Shown: positions 1 to 15,100 of the stretch, piece after piece | Layout of the letters: each line of letters begins with the position of its first letter | Position numbering within the stretch: the first letter of the stretch is position 1 | NCBI RefSeq assembly: GCF_019925205.1 | Contig: NC_083565.1 | Coordinates: forward strand, 22,596,241-22,660,240 | Direction of reading: 5' to 3' | Length of the DNA: 64,000 nucleotides | Origin: Metopolophium dirhodum | Taxonomy: Eukaryota; Arthropoda; Insecta; Hemiptera; Aphididae | Program-made: the position numbers and the translations under genes | Notes under the pieces: generated by a model | Databases searched by the model: none | The model's input: the letters and a program-made list of their open reading frames with translations, nothing else | Told to the model about the DNA's origin: nothing

Positions 1-2800
1 CATATAATATGCACAGCTATAATATATATAAATATTATATGCATAGTGTTTTTTTCATTTTCTCGCAGTGTTAGGTTTGTTGGAAAATACGGCGCCTCAG
101 TACCTCACCTTGTATACATATATTTTAATTTCAAAAATTGTTTCGTGTTACGTATATTATCGCATCCAACTACCTATATTAAATATATTATGCAAGCCAT
201 ATATGTATATACATATTATATGTATTTAATATCAAAGACTCGAGATTATGTAACAGTAAAAAAATAACAAAAATTAACAACACTTCAACTGCAGCCGTTT
301 AATATTATTATGATTATGAGCTATATCGTTTTTCGAGTAGGTATATATTATTATAGCGTAGGCACCTATAATATTATATGTAGTCGCTTTATAATATAAA
401 CTGGAATTTTTTACATTAAACGCGTGTATAGAATTACTATGTAATTATAAGCGTTCCGAAAAATTCAGATTGATATAATAATTAAAAATTAAAAACTAAT
501 AACATTCGAACTATATCCATACACACGGATAATTAATAAAATATTTAATTACGAAATTATAATAGCATACATGGGTAGATATTACCCTATAGTTTTTTTT
601 TTTTCATTTTTAATTTCATTATTATATTAGTAGAATTTGAAACTCGTTTTTTGTTCCCATACTCACGATGTACGTAATAATATATAATAATCGGTACCTA
701 TATAAACCGCGTATTCCAGTAAATCCTGTTTACGGTTCAGCGTGATATCTCATTTAAAGTTCTACATACAATGCGCATTATAATAATAATATATATATAT
801 AAATATTATTCCGATTTAATATATTATACGTGGATACATACTTGGGATATGTGTATGTGTTGTACGTAGGTACTACATATAATAAATAAATATACCTACC
901 TAACTATATATATATATATTATGATGTACATGAAATAATAAATTATACTATATTTTAATTTGTGCCGTTCTGGAGATAGGATTTGCACGAACGAATTAAT
1001 TGCCAACGTATATTATAATATAATTTAATATAATATGGTAGAAACGGTTTAAAGTGTTTAAACATATAAATATTTAAGAACGGAAGCCCGCAAACATGCA
1101 TCATCAAAAGCGTTTTTCAATCATATTTTGAACATTATTAACAAAATCGAGCGACAATTTATAATTAAATATTTTATAATATACGAGACACGATCGAGTC
1201 CGTTTGATATTCGAGTCGATACGAAAAGATTCCAATTTCATACTTAAACTATTATCTATTTATTATATTTTGTTTTGTATAATATAAAGGTTAATCTCTT
1301 TGATAAAAAATATTAAAAGTATTTGAATGGAAATTAATAATATTAACCAAAATAGTTACCAAAATTAGTTTAATTGTAAAATAGGTTATAATCTCAGACA
1401 GAAAATATTTTTTCACTGTTCATGATTGTGTAAGTACATCGTATATCGTATAGTATATGTACAATAATAAATTGTCATTTTTCAAAGTCGTATATCAAAA
1501 ATATTAATTAGATAAAAAAGACTACTCGTGGCCGTGGCCGTTCGTTAAGTGAAACGAGTATCGAAAAATCAGCAATATCATTCTTTTAATCGTCCGCGGG
1601 GGTCGACGGGGTCAGGTCGACATAGCACAAGTGACGGACCCATCATGACAATTTCAAAACTTGTCGATGTACATGTCACGATAACATACTCATACAATAT
1701 ATACCAATAAATAATGTATACAACGTGTCTGGTTGGGAAAAATCAAATATAGGAACAGACGAGACGTACCGCAGAGAGCGGGAAGGGGATGGAGTAACCG
1801 CGGCCGACTTGCAGTGGGGAACAATATAATTATTACCTATACATAGTATTGAAAGTTTATCATCCTCTAGCAGTACATTATTACATATCATCATACACAG
1901 CATAAATAGAACACATTTTTCTCACTCGCGGAAAAAAAAATGTCAGCCATGAGTGACATTAATGAATGACTCAGTGCTCATATCAAAGCTTATCACGAAA
2001 TGTACTGCGTATTATTTGAATTAATTAACGTAATTAGTTAATATTAACATGTACATACAATATGTATCATACTCTTACATATACACTAATTGTGCTATTT
2101 AGGTATAGATCGTCAGTATATTCAACATTGAAAATAATGACAAAAAAAATAAAAAATAATTGTATTATTAATACTATATAATACTATTTTTTATCATTAA
2201 TTGATTTAATTAATAAATAATAGCAAAACGTAGATATTATGTTTCATTCGAATATCTTCGATAATCATCTATACCTAGTCTAATTTAATTTAAAATAAAC
2301 TATACCTCCATAAACCGGAAATATAAAAGTCATAAAATATTGTTCGTAAAAAAATTCACCGGAAGTAAAATACGATCGGCATTGGCTTGTTATCCTAAAA
2401 CTTTAAAATAAGAAATATATACGCTTATAGTAGATTATTTGGGAAAAATATGCAAAAACATGCTAATACCCTCAAATATAAACAAATACAATTTATTATT
2501 CTTGCACTTCACCTGCTACCATATTATTATGATTTATGGTAGGAAGTCAAGTGAAAAAATTTTCGACAAAACTTAATTTTTCTTTTCAAATAACGTGCTC
2601 GAACGAATGAAAATCCCACGAGGACCGCTAGCATGCATATTATTATTATATAGGTATAATTGTTGCGATGACGATGATAATAATAATGAAACATTATATA
2701 GCGACGACGTTGCTGTGTATAGTCCCGACTGTACCCGTTCGCATAATATAATAATAATAACGATAGCTTTTTTTTAAAACGACAATAATATTATATATTC
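1..2800. other. AT-rich gene-free stretch
   Basis: No coding region is supported here. The sequence is AT-rich with many short TA/ATT runs, for example near 790 and 905. A more GC-rich patch at about 1,525-1,640 and another at 1,760-1,815 stand out but have no recognisable protein or RNA. Short open frames are within what chance gives. It may be intergenic or part of a long intron. Confidence 0.6.
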
Positions 2801-2879
2801 TCGTGCCCCGATGCAGGTTTGGTGGTATGCGACTGCATCGTATCACATATTATTATATATATATTTATTTATTATTATT

Positions 2880-4150
2880 ATATGGGTACGCGTGTGTATA
2901 GTATATATACGAGAGCTACGTCGAGTGAACCCGAAGAAGATTATCTGTCCGCCGCGTGTAAGCACCTATTTACGCGTATATATGTGTGTGCGCTTGTATA
3001 TAATACGTATATATTATATTTATATATATATACGACGCCTTTAGAAGAAGAAAAAAACGACTAGGTAGTAGTCGTCGTCGTCGTCGTCGTCGTCGATTTT
3101 TTTCCTATCTTTTATTTTTTTTTCCACATATACGCGCGCGCGATCACACAAACACACTTATATATACGTTATAATATAACAAGTAGCATTACAAGAAAAA
3201 ATACTTCCAGTAGCAACAGCGAAAACGCAACGAATGTGTGTATGTGTAATGGCAAAAAAACACACGGTTGCGAGCATTACACTATACGTGCTCTCATCGG
3301 ATAACCCTATCTGTACGGAACATCGGCAAACGTCCCCGCATAAATAAGACTTAATTAACCGGAGGGCCGGCTCTGGATTTGCGTTTTGTTTTGTTTTGTG
3401 TTTATTTTTTTTTAATACACTGTGGCGGCGGCGGCGCATATCGAATTTAAATAATACCCGGTTTTATTCGCACTGATAAAATGATATATACGCGCGCACG
3501 TTGTCCCTCGCTAATGAGAACTTATCGAGCATCTTTCTCTCTTGCTCGCTCAATCTCCGTCTCTCTCTTTCTGCGGACCGGATTGCACCCCCCGTACGAA
3601 GATACAATAATATCAACAGCGACGACGACGACGACGACGACAACAACAATAATATAATATAACGTATCAACGCCGTTTTCCGCCGTGCCTCATCGTATAT
3701 ATTATAATATTATAATATACCTGCTATAATACGGCATTCGTGTACAGAGCAATAAAAATGTAATCCATCGACAATACTCGATTGTCGTGTAGACCTAGGT
3801 GAACCGTAAACCGTTGCGATGCGGAAGTGCGCGGGTTACCTATATGTAATATACGTGTCACAGTGTTTGTCGGTGGCGGATATAGCGGAGGGCAGACGAC
3901 GAAAAATATACAGCTGCACGCCCGGTGGTACAGATATTATTAATATATTGTGTATATTGCGCGCAACGAAATCCGGTCGGGTAGGATTTTAAGTATGCAA
4001 AAATATGCGAGATGAGAAAAAAATAAAAGACCGTCGACAACCTCTGTGTGGCGCGCGTTAAAAAGTTTGCCGCGTCTATTTTTCACATGATTACTATCTC
4101 ATCCGCGAGTGACGCGCCGACCTCGCGCGTGTGGCACTTATCACAATATA
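2880..4150. other. CpG-rich islet with trinucleotide microsatellites
   Basis: CG dinucleotides are frequent against a strongly AT-rich background. The region contains a (GTC)n run at about 3,070-3,096, a (CGA)n run at about 3,620-3,643, and CG-alternating patches (3,132-3,142, 3,490-3,498). No protein is recognised. In insects such islets can mark promoters or developmental enhancers, but nothing here proves transcription. Confidence 0.5.
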
Positions 4151-4780
4151 ATATATTATATACACTGGGTGATCCATTTAACATAAGCCACTCATTATTT
4201 TAAAAAAAACCATCAACTTTTTTGAAAATATTTTTTTTTTTACATAATTTTAAGGCGTTACGAAACAACGTTTGAAAAATTATATTTCGGACAAGTAGTT
4301 TATGCGAGTTAAACTTTAAATACCTATATGGTTATATTTACTTGTAAGTATCATAACCATAATAAGGTACTAGTCCAAAATTTGATTTTTATAATTTTTT
4401 TTTTTTTAAAATAAGACCGTCGACAATCTAAGTGTGGCGCGCGTTAAAAAGTTTGCCACGTCTATTTTTCACATGATTACTATCTCCTCGGCGAGTGACA
4501 CGCCGACCTCGCGCGTGTGGCACTTATCACAATATAATATATTATATACACTGGGTGATCCATTTAACATAAACCAATCATTATTTTAAAAAAAATCATA
4601 AACTTTTTTGAAAATATTTTTATTTTTACATAATTTTAAGGCGTTACGAAACAACGTTTGAAAAATTATATTTCGGACGAGTAGTTTATGCGAGTTAAAC
4701 TTTAAATACCTATATGGTTATATTTACTTGTAAGTATTATAACCATAATAAGGTACTAGTCCGAAATTTGATTTTTATAG
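4029..4780 (+). repeat. Tandem duplication, about 366-bp unit, offset 386 bp
   Basis: Copy 1 runs from about 4,029 to 4,394 and copy 2 from about 4,415 to 4,780. Both begin with GACCGTCGACAA and carry the same CpG-rich lead (GTGTGGCGCGCG, then GTGACxCGCCGACCTCGCG). They share the string CACTGGGTGATCCATTTAAC and end near TTTGATTTTTATA. They differ by scattered substitutions and short indels, so the duplication is fairly recent. The unit joins unique-looking flank to the left half of the inverted-repeat element annotated at 4,550-5,006. Confidence 0.88.
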
Positions 4781-5006
4781 ATCACGAAATACCTACTCCA
4801 AATTATGCTTTTCTTCGGAATATGAAAATAAAATTTTATGTTGTCACTCGCGTACGAGTAAAAACTTGAAAAATGATAACGATAAAAATATATTTTTTTC
4901 CGAAAACGTTGTTTTGTAACGACTTAAAATTATGTAAAAGAAATATTTTCAAAACGTAAGTGTTTTCTGAAATAATGAGTGTATTACGTTAAAAGTATCA
5001 CTCCGT
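4550..5006. mobile_element. MITE-like inverted-repeat element
   Basis: The left end (from about 4,550: CACTGGGTGATCC, then a block of about 100 bp) is matched in reverse complement at about 4,907-5,006, where the strand reads out as GTTAAAAGTATCACTC. The arms include the shared blocks TTTTGAAAATATTT and TACATAATTTTAAGGCGTTAC. There is no coding capacity. This fits a non-autonomous DNA transposon. The superfamily cannot be named, because target duplications are obscured by the TA-rich flanks. The left arm is present a second time in the upstream tandem copy (from about 4,164). Confidence 0.7.
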
Positions 5007-8000
5007 TTATATAAAAATACATACATCGGTACCTATGTACCTACAATAATAATATGCATATATGTGTATCACGTGGTAATGACTCACTGCGGGACCCGCG
5101 GGTCATTCGTGACGTTCACATATATTTCATATTTTGGCAACAATCATCATAATTTAGTAACATTTTGAAGACTTTGAATGGGTGGACGCCGTGTTACTGT
5201 TTCCTCATAGGTGCGATATTCAGTATTCTTTCGCTATACCCAGTTCAATGTTTCCGCATTCCGCGGTATAATTTGTATATCATTCGTAAACTACCTACCT
5301 ATATAATATTATGAATGATGCGATTACATTTAAAAAAACGTTGACAATGCGGTAAATTCTAGATCCGCCCCGGTTTGGCCAGCGAAACACCGCAGTACAC
5401 CACATATTATCTACATTATGTATTTTACGTTTGTGAATTACATAAAATAATTAAACCACTCGGCTTATATTATTATTACCACGAGCTCGCGCGCGCGGTC
5501 AATTTGTCTATATACACGATTGTGTGTTTACCCCCCCCCCCCCCTCCAGCTTCCCGTCACACTCATATCCTGGCATAATAGTGATCCATAAATCATAACC
5601 GTTTATAATATTAAGTATGAGATACCGATAAATAGCTTTGTTTAATACACGGCCGTCCGTCCGGGCGGTGCTTGTGCGAACGCAACGCAAATCGAAACAC
5701 TACAATAATATTATGGTATTTAATAATATAATATATTATAATATGCAGTACCCCTATAACTATACATCCGTATATTTATATTGAACTTTGTGCGCCCTCT
5801 AAAGTATGTACTTCATAGTTTATATGAGTACGTTTTTTTTATTCTTATAAATAATTTGCCAGTCATATATCAATACATAATATAGTATCCGTTATTATCA
5901 TGCTGACTTTGAGTCAATATGGTCGGCAATAACGGAAACTTAAATATTATGAGTTATGACTATGGAAAATTATAAAAAAAAAAAATAATAAACATAGTTT
6001 TCAATCGGTTGAACAAACAACTTTTTTCTTTGTGTACATAGGTAGGTAATAAATAAATTTCACTTTCAGGTTATGTGCGTGCGTAAAAATTCATCTGAAC
6101 CGATAAGTGCAAGAGTAAGTCGGTAAAAGATTTGCTTATAAGTTTAGACTCGATAAATGTTATTTCGTTCATTATCGGGTATTTATGAAAGTGTTTTTCC
6201 TCAAAAAATAATTAATATGATACAAATACTTGATACCTTTATACTTAGGTATCGTTTGGTTTTGAAAGGAACTAGTCGTATATTGTACCTACGTTTCATT
6301 CTTAGTTAAATATGTGCGTATATTTGAATGCTTAGTTTATTAGTGAAAAATGTACTTTTATGTGTAAGTCATGCCTATATTATGTTAGAATTAGTTTATA
6401 AATGTTAAGACGTGAACTCAGTTTTCCTTTTTTACTTAACTCATTTAATGAATAAATCATCCAACTATAGGTATTAATAAAAGGCAATGCTTGTGTGGTT
6501 GTGTGTGTGTATGTGTAAGCGATTCATAGCCGTCTATCGCACTAGTGGTACTGAAATTTGGTACATGTAGCCATATAGTACCCAGGAATGTGTAACTCAA
6601 AGCCAGTTTTTTAATTTTATATTTTAAAGAGGGACTCAGACAAGAGAGATTATTTGGTTCACGAAAAACCAATATTTTTTTGTTTTTATAGGGCTGCCAT
6701 TGGTTACATAAAATATAATAGTTGTTATAATTGTATATAATTGTAGACCTGTATTTTATGATACTAGCTAGTTGTTCCACCAAGTGTCGTCAGGGCAAAT
6801 ATTTATTTTTCGGTTTCTAAATCAAAACATAAGTTTAGCACACCTTTTATACCCGATGTGTCCATTCGTCTGTTATAACTTTAGTCCGTAACTATAGTTA
6901 CGATTGTTGATATCAAGGTATTTATATTTTATTGTTTGTAGTTACTGAACATAAATTATACATATAATTATAATTTATTGCGTTTAATTAAAATACGTTC
7001 AGAAAAAGGGAATTTAGTACGCTCGTGAAATGAGATTACCTAACTTGTTTTTAGATTCTAAGCGGAGAGATGAATGGATTGATTTTAAAATTATGTGTGG
7101 ATTTTTTTTCTTCGCTCAGAATCGTTTTTTGTTTACAATAATTTTGTATCGTTGAATTCAAATTTAACACAATCACTACGGTGACCCAGTCGACACCTAC
7201 TATTCATGCAGCAGTGCGAATTCACCAGTTTTTTATAAATATATTTGTGAAAAAATGTATTTGCCATATTTCTACTAATTATTATAATAGTAATATAATA
7301 TGTAATCAATTGCAACTCTATGTTATTTAATATATTATTATTTAATTTGTTACGGGAAACGCCGCCGTGCAGGATCAGCTAGAATTAATAAATCCATTTA
7401 CTAAATAAAATCAATAGAAGCATAATATAACAGATGATCTAGTTTTAGACAGATTTCTATAACATTTTTTTCAATATAGATTCAGCACGATTTGTAGTGC
7501 CATAGGGTTATTTACATACATATTGGATATAGTTGACTCACGAAAATCTATCATTTATTATTTTATACATTGGTTACAAAAAATGAAAAAGTTATTAATT
7601 ATGATGATTGGACCTATATAATTTTATACGTGTATTTTATTTAAAACAACCCTAATAAATATGTTTAAAATCAGTTCAGATAACATTTGATGGAGTTTAA
7701 GATGGCATAAGTTCACGGGCATTTAATGATTTGTCACGGGCCAAGCCGTACAACAGTGGTACAGTATCAGCTACCTAGTATAATATATTTCATACGATAG
7801 TGCTATAATTTAAAATTCGTTTCGAACTAACGGAAATCGGCGAGTTTTATATGTATACAATATTCGCTAATCGGCTTCGTGCACGTAGGTATAAACTATA
7901 AATGTCGAAATATTCATAATTACCTATCCTTTGTAATAAAATTAATATATTTTTAACTCGTTTAAAACTAAATTAAAAATTACACGTATATCCACGTATA

Positions 8001-8990
8001 ATACACCTCACAAGTAATTACCCATAAACAATAACGCCTTAATACTATTGTTATTATATAGTTATTAAACATCGTGACCTGTACTGCACTTTAATATACA
8101 CTTCATTATAAATATAATATACCCAAGCTCCAGTTATTTCCATTCGTTATACTTTTTTTTACTTAGATCAAACGAAATAAATTGGCTTGAAATTTCGTTT
8201 TAATGTGTACAATGGACCTGGTGTCTATACATGAACATATTTTAGGGGACTGTTGAAATAAATTTGTAATTTTTGAAATGTTGATTGGAATACTTATTTT
8301 ATATTAAATAATATTTCATGATACAAATGTATATTATAAGATATTAAGTATTTTTGTTATTTTAATTTGTGGATGATAATCCATTGATTACCTAGAAATA
8401 GTGTATGGGACATATATGGTTGTATTTATTGGAAGTTTTCTAAAAGGCCCACAAAAAACATTTAGTACAGCGGCCCAAAATTTAATGTGGGGGAGGACTG
8501 CAGAGTATACATTTTATATATTAATTTTTATATATAAAAAAACTAAAATAAGTCAAAAATTTCAAATGTCTATAAATAGCATAAAAAGAGGCAAAATATT
8601 TTTAAAACTATACCATATTATGGTATAGAACATATGTCTCAAAAATGCTACCATTGCTGTATTATATAAATATTAGATACATTTTCAAGTATCATGTAGT
8701 AATATGTAATATGTAGGTTTATTTGTTTTTGTATTATAACAAAATAATAAAATCAATTTGTCTAAATGCTAGTGTTGCCTAAATATTACCATTTTTCCGA
8801 AATAATTTTTGGTTTTTCCCTACAATAATTTTAAAAAAAGAATGGGGAATTTTTAGTTTTTTTAAATTTATTTTTTTGAATATTACATGACTTATTGTGT
8901 GTAGGTTTATTGTTTTTTGTACCCATATTACAGCTAGTGCGAAAGTACCCGTTGAATTTATTGCATACCTGTTCCGTTTTTTAATTATTT
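5007..8990. other. AT-rich gene-free stretch with a C14 run
   Basis: No gene is supported. Landmarks are a run of 14 C at 5,531-5,544, a GC-richer patch at 5,630-5,690, and a short inverted repeat at about 7,052-7,131 (AGATTCTAAGCGGAG facing CTTCGCTCAGAATC). The latter carries the terminal motif of a dispersed element found several times in this window. The rest is low-complexity AT-rich sequence. Confidence 0.55.
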
Positions 8991-8999
8991 ATTACGGGG

Positions 9000-9330
9000 A
9001 TGACTGACAATAACACTCGTCGTCGTCGTCGTCTCCGTATTAAACGAGTGTTGCACCAGTCTTCGGCCTCCGACCGATTCTCATATCGCGGCTTCGTCTA
9101 CGCACGGCCCAGAGGGTCATAAATACACTAACCCTCGTTAAAACATTATATAAAATATGAGTATGTATACATCAGATGCATAGAGTGCGATCCCCCGCGG
9201 AGTAGGTCATAAGACTCGTACGCGAAGTATACGGAGAATATTATTATTATTATTATTATTACCTATCCATATATATATATATTATATATAGGTACCTACC
9301 TATAGGTTAGGTGCCATGTTTTTTATACAT
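9000..9330. other. CpG-rich islet followed by ATT and TA microsatellites
   Basis: A (CGT)n run at 9,017-9,032 leads into about 200 bp with frequent CpG. An (ATT)n run at 9,240-9,260 follows, then a TA run and the palindrome-rich string TAGGTACCTACC (about 9,289-9,301). No gene was recognised. Confidence 0.5.
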
Positions 9331-10589
9331 CGCATATATAACACATAATATACTATAGCTAAGTGAAAACGAATATTAAACAAACAAAAAAAGTACTAGC
9401 CATGTATTAATATTATATATATATGGCATATGCCACTTTAGAAATATATATTAGTTTATAATGTATATATATTTATATAGGTATACCTATAGGTACCTAT
9501 ACCGAACTATTAATATTAAACGATCGATCAGCTTTGAGTGTATATTATAATAATGTACAGGTTCGATGTGCATATTAATCGATCTACATTCGACTAGATT
9601 CGTTTAATTTATATGCATTTTTAAATTTTTTTAGTAGACCTTTCACTTGCTGTAATTTCAAATACAGTCGTCTAAGCGCCTAACTATACAATATACAATA
9701 TGATCTTCCGACCACAAATCGTGCGAACTCACAGGTTTAAAATCACTCTCGAATCTGTGCATGCCGAAATATTATTATACAAAACTAAAATAATAATCAT
9801 ATTTTTCAATCATTATAACTCCACATTTCATTTTTGTGTGGAGTAAAAAAACGGACGTAGTTGCAACAGTTAGATGATAAATATTTTATAAAAACTAATA
9901 CTATCACATAGATTTACCTTGCCTTGTTCGATCGTATAAATGCTTAATTACAATTAAATCAATATCGATGCAACTCATCCATTCATCTAACTTTAAACAA
10001 GAAACTATTCATTCTAAATTTGATTTTATACATTAAAATTCTCAGAAATATATTTTGATCGAAATATAAAAATAAAAAATCATAATGTCATTAAAAAAAA
10101 CATACAAAATGAGTTTTAAAAAAAAATGTTTTGCAATGACAACAAATTATTTATTCAATTATATTATAATATAACACCATCGAAGGGTGCAGTAATTTCC
10201 AGTTTATTTTTAAAACCAACTTGGCCGTTGGGTTCCAAATAATCGAGAGAAATTTAAGTAAAATCTAACTAGACTTACAGGTTAGAGATAAATATTTAAG
10301 ATTTTAAATAAAAGTAAAGTGGGTAGACTATATTTAAAAATGTAAAATACCTAATAATACGCTTAAAATTAAAAAACACAAATCGCGTGAAATCGTTAAT
10401 ATGGTGAAAGGGAGAGGGCGTCAAGGGATAGGCGGTGGTAGTAAGTCAGTACTTATATAACGCTGGTAATAATATTATATGTACACATAGGTATAAATAT
10501 TTTAATCCGCCTATGGTCGCATACTTTACGTTTACTCCTGTGCTTTTATGATATAAATATATACCTAGGACCTAGGTACCTACTTACAT

Positions 10590-11242
10590 TTTTTGCACAC
10601 GATACTCTGTTATAAATATACCTGTGCAGTGTGCACTGTAGGTTTCGTGATGGGCTCTTTATGGATTGAAATTTATAGCCACGCGCGACGAGGTCTCCGC
10701 AGCGGCGCAGTGCCGACGCGCGATTCGCTCGCGGTATATACGTATAATATAATAATAATAATATATAATATGTACGGAATACGCGATCGCGACGGTTCCC
10801 ACGATCATCTCGCGTTAGATAATGAATTTATAGCTCGCGGTAACGCACAAAGAATTTCATTATCTGCCCTAATTTTTTTTTATATTTTCCGTATCCAACC
10901 CGCCACCGCGGCGTCTTCGGCGGTCACGATCGAGAGCGAGCGCGAGCAAGCACCCGCGCTCTCGAGAAATTGGATCGAAATAAAGTTTTTAAAAATGTAT
11001 ATATATATATATATATAATAAAGTCGCGTACCCTGATGGGGCTATAAGCCCGCTGTACACGACGGCGGTGAACTCAACGATTTAATATAATATAATTTCT
11101 CTGATTACCAATCATATTATTCACTCACAGTGTATATTAGTATACCTATATGTAATATTTAGTCGTTCGGGTTTTAATGGGCAAATACCAAAGCGGCGAT
11201 TTTTTACCGGCTTCTATAAATCGCAATTATAATAAAATATCG

Positions 11243-11281
<39 letters not shown>

Positions 11282-11460
11282 TAGGTATATGATAGCAGCA
11301 ATGTATATACAGAAATTGGACGTGGTCGTCGTCGATATATAATATTATAAAGACTTCCAGCGCGGTCTGCTCGCGGGTGGCGCAAAGCCGCGGCGTCCTT
11401 TGAGATACGCCACACGCATGCACGCACGCACGCACGTCGCTAAATATATCATAATAACGA

Positions 11461-11491
<31 letters not shown>

Positions 11492-12140
11492 TTGTAAAAT
11501 ATATATATATTATGATATAAGACCGTAAATGTGACGATCTCCCGCGCACGCGCCAAGTCACCGCACCGTTTAAGAGGAGTGTATAATATAATATACACAA
11601 ATGGATCGTAAATCTTTAGAAACAAACACACAAAATAATAATAATAAAAATCCTCATTGTAATATGCCGACGGACCGACCGGTAAATATTTTATATATAA
11701 TATATCCACGTGTAAAGGTACATACACACGCGGCTAATTGACGTCGATCGGACCACAGTCATATTTTACCAGCACATCGCCTATATTAAAATATTATTAT
11801 ACCATATTAATACGCATGTAACCACACCGCCCGTGCGCGGTATAAGACAACGCGATACGAGACGACCAGCACAGCCGCGATTATGCGTGTTAACACTGTA
11901 CCTACAGCATATTATACAAACAACAAACGTTATTATAATAAAATATACTACAGCAATAATATACATAAATAGGTACACTGTACTACCGCCGCGGACTTTC
12001 GGAGTTTGTTATTGAGACGTATGTAGTATATAGATAACATAATATATAATAATATATGCTCATCGAAAACGTCCTCCGGGCCCTCCATGTATACATAAAT
12101 ATACGTACAGGGCCGTGATTGCCGCCAAACCTGCTGTAAT
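10590..12140. other. CpG-rich islets with AG, TA, ATT and CACG microsatellites
   Basis: Two GC-rich patches (about 10,680-10,990 and 11,340-11,430) plus smaller ones up to 12,140 stand out. Microsatellites include (TA)n at about 10,997-11,018, (AG)16 at 11,247-11,278, four CACG-type repeats near 11,412-11,436, and (ATT)n at about 11,466-11,494. Open frames cross the region on both strands but run into microsatellites and show no protein resemblance. A promoter or regulatory role is possible but unproven. Confidence 0.5.
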
Positions 12141-15100
12141 AATTTGCTCGGACAATTTTAACAAATGTTCTTATGATTTTCCCTCGGGTTGTTTTTAAAA
12201 GCACTGAGAATTTTCAATTTTAATACCTCCCAAAAGTATCAATTAGATCTCTTGTATAATTGATTAACAATGGATTTTTTCTAAAAGGTAGAAAAATGCC
12301 TTATTCAGGTACAAAAAAACACACATCCTTTACTAAAATCAATAGGTACACTTTTCACTTCACTCAGAATCTAAAAATCTAAACTTTCAATTCTTGCTGA
12401 ATAGTTTTTTCACATGTGCTCCATGTCGAAGTTCTTAACCTTTCTCATCTACGTTAATTAATGTTTTTTTTTTTTTTTGTATAACAGATTGTAATAATAA
12501 AAATAAAGCGGGTAAGTGGATGTCGCTCTTCTGTACAGTAGTCAGTAGGTTACAAGTGGGTCAATGTTTAATGGATTGTATTAAACTTGAATTCAAGTAT
12601 ATAATATCGTTGTATAAGAAAAACGATTCTGAGCGGAGACGGTTTATCGGTCTCGATTTTTTATATTTTTATTATTTATTATAGCCTTTAAGTTGAATTA
12701 ATATTATAATATTATAATTTTGTATTCATTGCTACGATGATAAACAAAGCGTTAGAAATTAAAATCCCTTTTTATGCAGTTTTTTGTAATTTGTCGGTAT
12801 TTTTTCCCGTGGCATTAAATAACTATTGAGAAAATCGAAAAATGACCATCATGACCATCTAAAGTACCATCTTGATCCAATTTTCTAAAAGATAAGGTAC
12901 TATATGTTGAAATTGAAGAACTCCTTCTGGTAGAACTTTTGTATACAGGATAAAAAAAATAAACACCATTGTAAAACCACTATATATTCCTCGCTCCGCT
13001 TAGAATCTAAAATATGATTTCATAAATTATTCCAAACCAGAATACTTTTTTTAGACATTTATATTACGTATAAAATGTAACAAGCAATAAAACAATAATG
13101 ACAATATCATTTAGTCACTTCATTTGATTTTCGTACAGAGAATAATACTGTAAGAAATACTGTATTAATACATAAAGTTACCCGTTTTCATATCGAATAT
13201 ATTATATAATATACAACATATATAAAATATTAAAATTAATAAACTGCAATTTAACGTGACATAAATTTTTCCGTTTCTAAAAAATAAAATAAAAAACGGC
13301 GTCGTCGATTGTCCCTAACTAGTAACTCTCGAGTACCTGCATATAAATTTAACGAATTGCCAACAGTATGAATATCGTACGATAAACGACGTGTAACGAA
13401 ATCCTTTGACAATATATGTTATATTAGTTTGATAAACGTAGAAACACACACACACACACACACACTTTATAAAACACGTGTGTTTAATGTTTATGTGTGT
13501 AAGAAACACGCGCGCACAATGTTTAAGGATACCAAGATGACTTATTATATTACTTTATTGCATTACACATAATATGTAGGTATTATAATAATAATATGTA
13601 CCTACGGTGAACGGCTCATAATAATAATAATATTATACATATAATATATATACACATAAATGTCTTGTCCTTGGATACTATATATCTATATATATGTATG
13701 TCATATTGTATTATCGTATCCGTATTTATGTGGCTTTAAAAATATTTAATTTTTATAAAAATATTATTTATTCGCATCTCGATCGCGAGATTATTATTGT
13801 ATTGAGTATAATGTTTTTATATTATATAAGTAGACTTCTCCGCACGCCGCCGCATTGTTATTAATTACTCGTATTAATGGTCATATAGATGTGTATCTCG
13901 TGTATATATTATTATGCATACATATTATTCTCATACCTTTTAATCAAAGTAACAGTACCATTATATTATATACGGACGGACACCAAAGGACATACAGTTA
14001 TAAAATGTTTAATAAAATAACACATCGCCAGTGATTAAAGATTCAAAGTGTCGATAAAATCTGAGAACTACATAGGTATACGTATTATATATTTCGCCAT
14101 GCATATAAAATAGTGTGCTTAATATTATAATAAATATATAATACGATGATCGCGATATGATCCGCGCGTAATGCAAAATCAACTATTGAAATCCCATTTT
14201 AATTCACACGTGCGCGTGGAAGTTAGAATAATATTGATGTGAAGGTGTTTATATATTTCGTTTTTTATAATTGGAATAGGAATATAACTAAATTATAATA
14301 TTACGGTTTGAATTCAGCTATCGTCACAGCCGCCGTCGTGGAATACGCGTATATCATATAACATATTATGATAATATTATTTACGACCGTTCAGTAGGTA
14401 TATAGTAGATGTGTTAAAACTTCACACGATCGTTTCGGTAGATATCTACAGTCCGAACTATATTATTTTACTCCATAACGCTTTTTAATTAACGTGAAGT
14501 TATCTTATAGAAATTATTGATTTTGTCTTCTGAACTCCGGCGAGAAAACCGTATCTACCTTACTTATTATTGTAGAACATATTATATTTTGAGTAACACG
14601 ACTTATATGACTCGTATATTATAAGAATAAAACATATATTGCAATCTACTCGTTTCTTCACGAGCTGAATTGAAACTGATCCAATTATTTATTTACATAT
14701 TAACACGATAAGACAATATTTGAATTGGATTTTTAGTATCAATAACATAATAAATATTACTGTTTTATGGGATATTAGTAATAATATATTACTGTTTCGT
14801 GTTGATGTTTATAATAAGGACGTATAGGTATCGCATATATTATATATATACATAGAAAGAGAGATTGTGTCATGTTACTTATTGTTCATTTATGTATGAA
14901 CAGATGTTTAAAAGAATTAATGTATATATTGTAATATACTATATTTAAATGAAAAAAAAGGTTAGGTATGTCAATAGTATTTATACAACAAAATATTTTA
15001 ATGATAATAACTAGGTCATAACTCATAAGTATATATCTATACTTTAATTTCATAATACAATGGAGTATATTTTTCAAAGAATTTAAAAATATTTCAGTTA

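Noticed and set aside
10593..11018. 141-codon plus-strand frame
   Set aside because: No recognisable domain; it ends inside a (TA)n microsatellite and lies in a CpG-rich islet with few stop codons.
11214..11600. 128-codon minus-strand frame
   Set aside because: Much of it is translated (AG)n and (ATT)n microsatellite (LSLSLSL and IIIIII runs).
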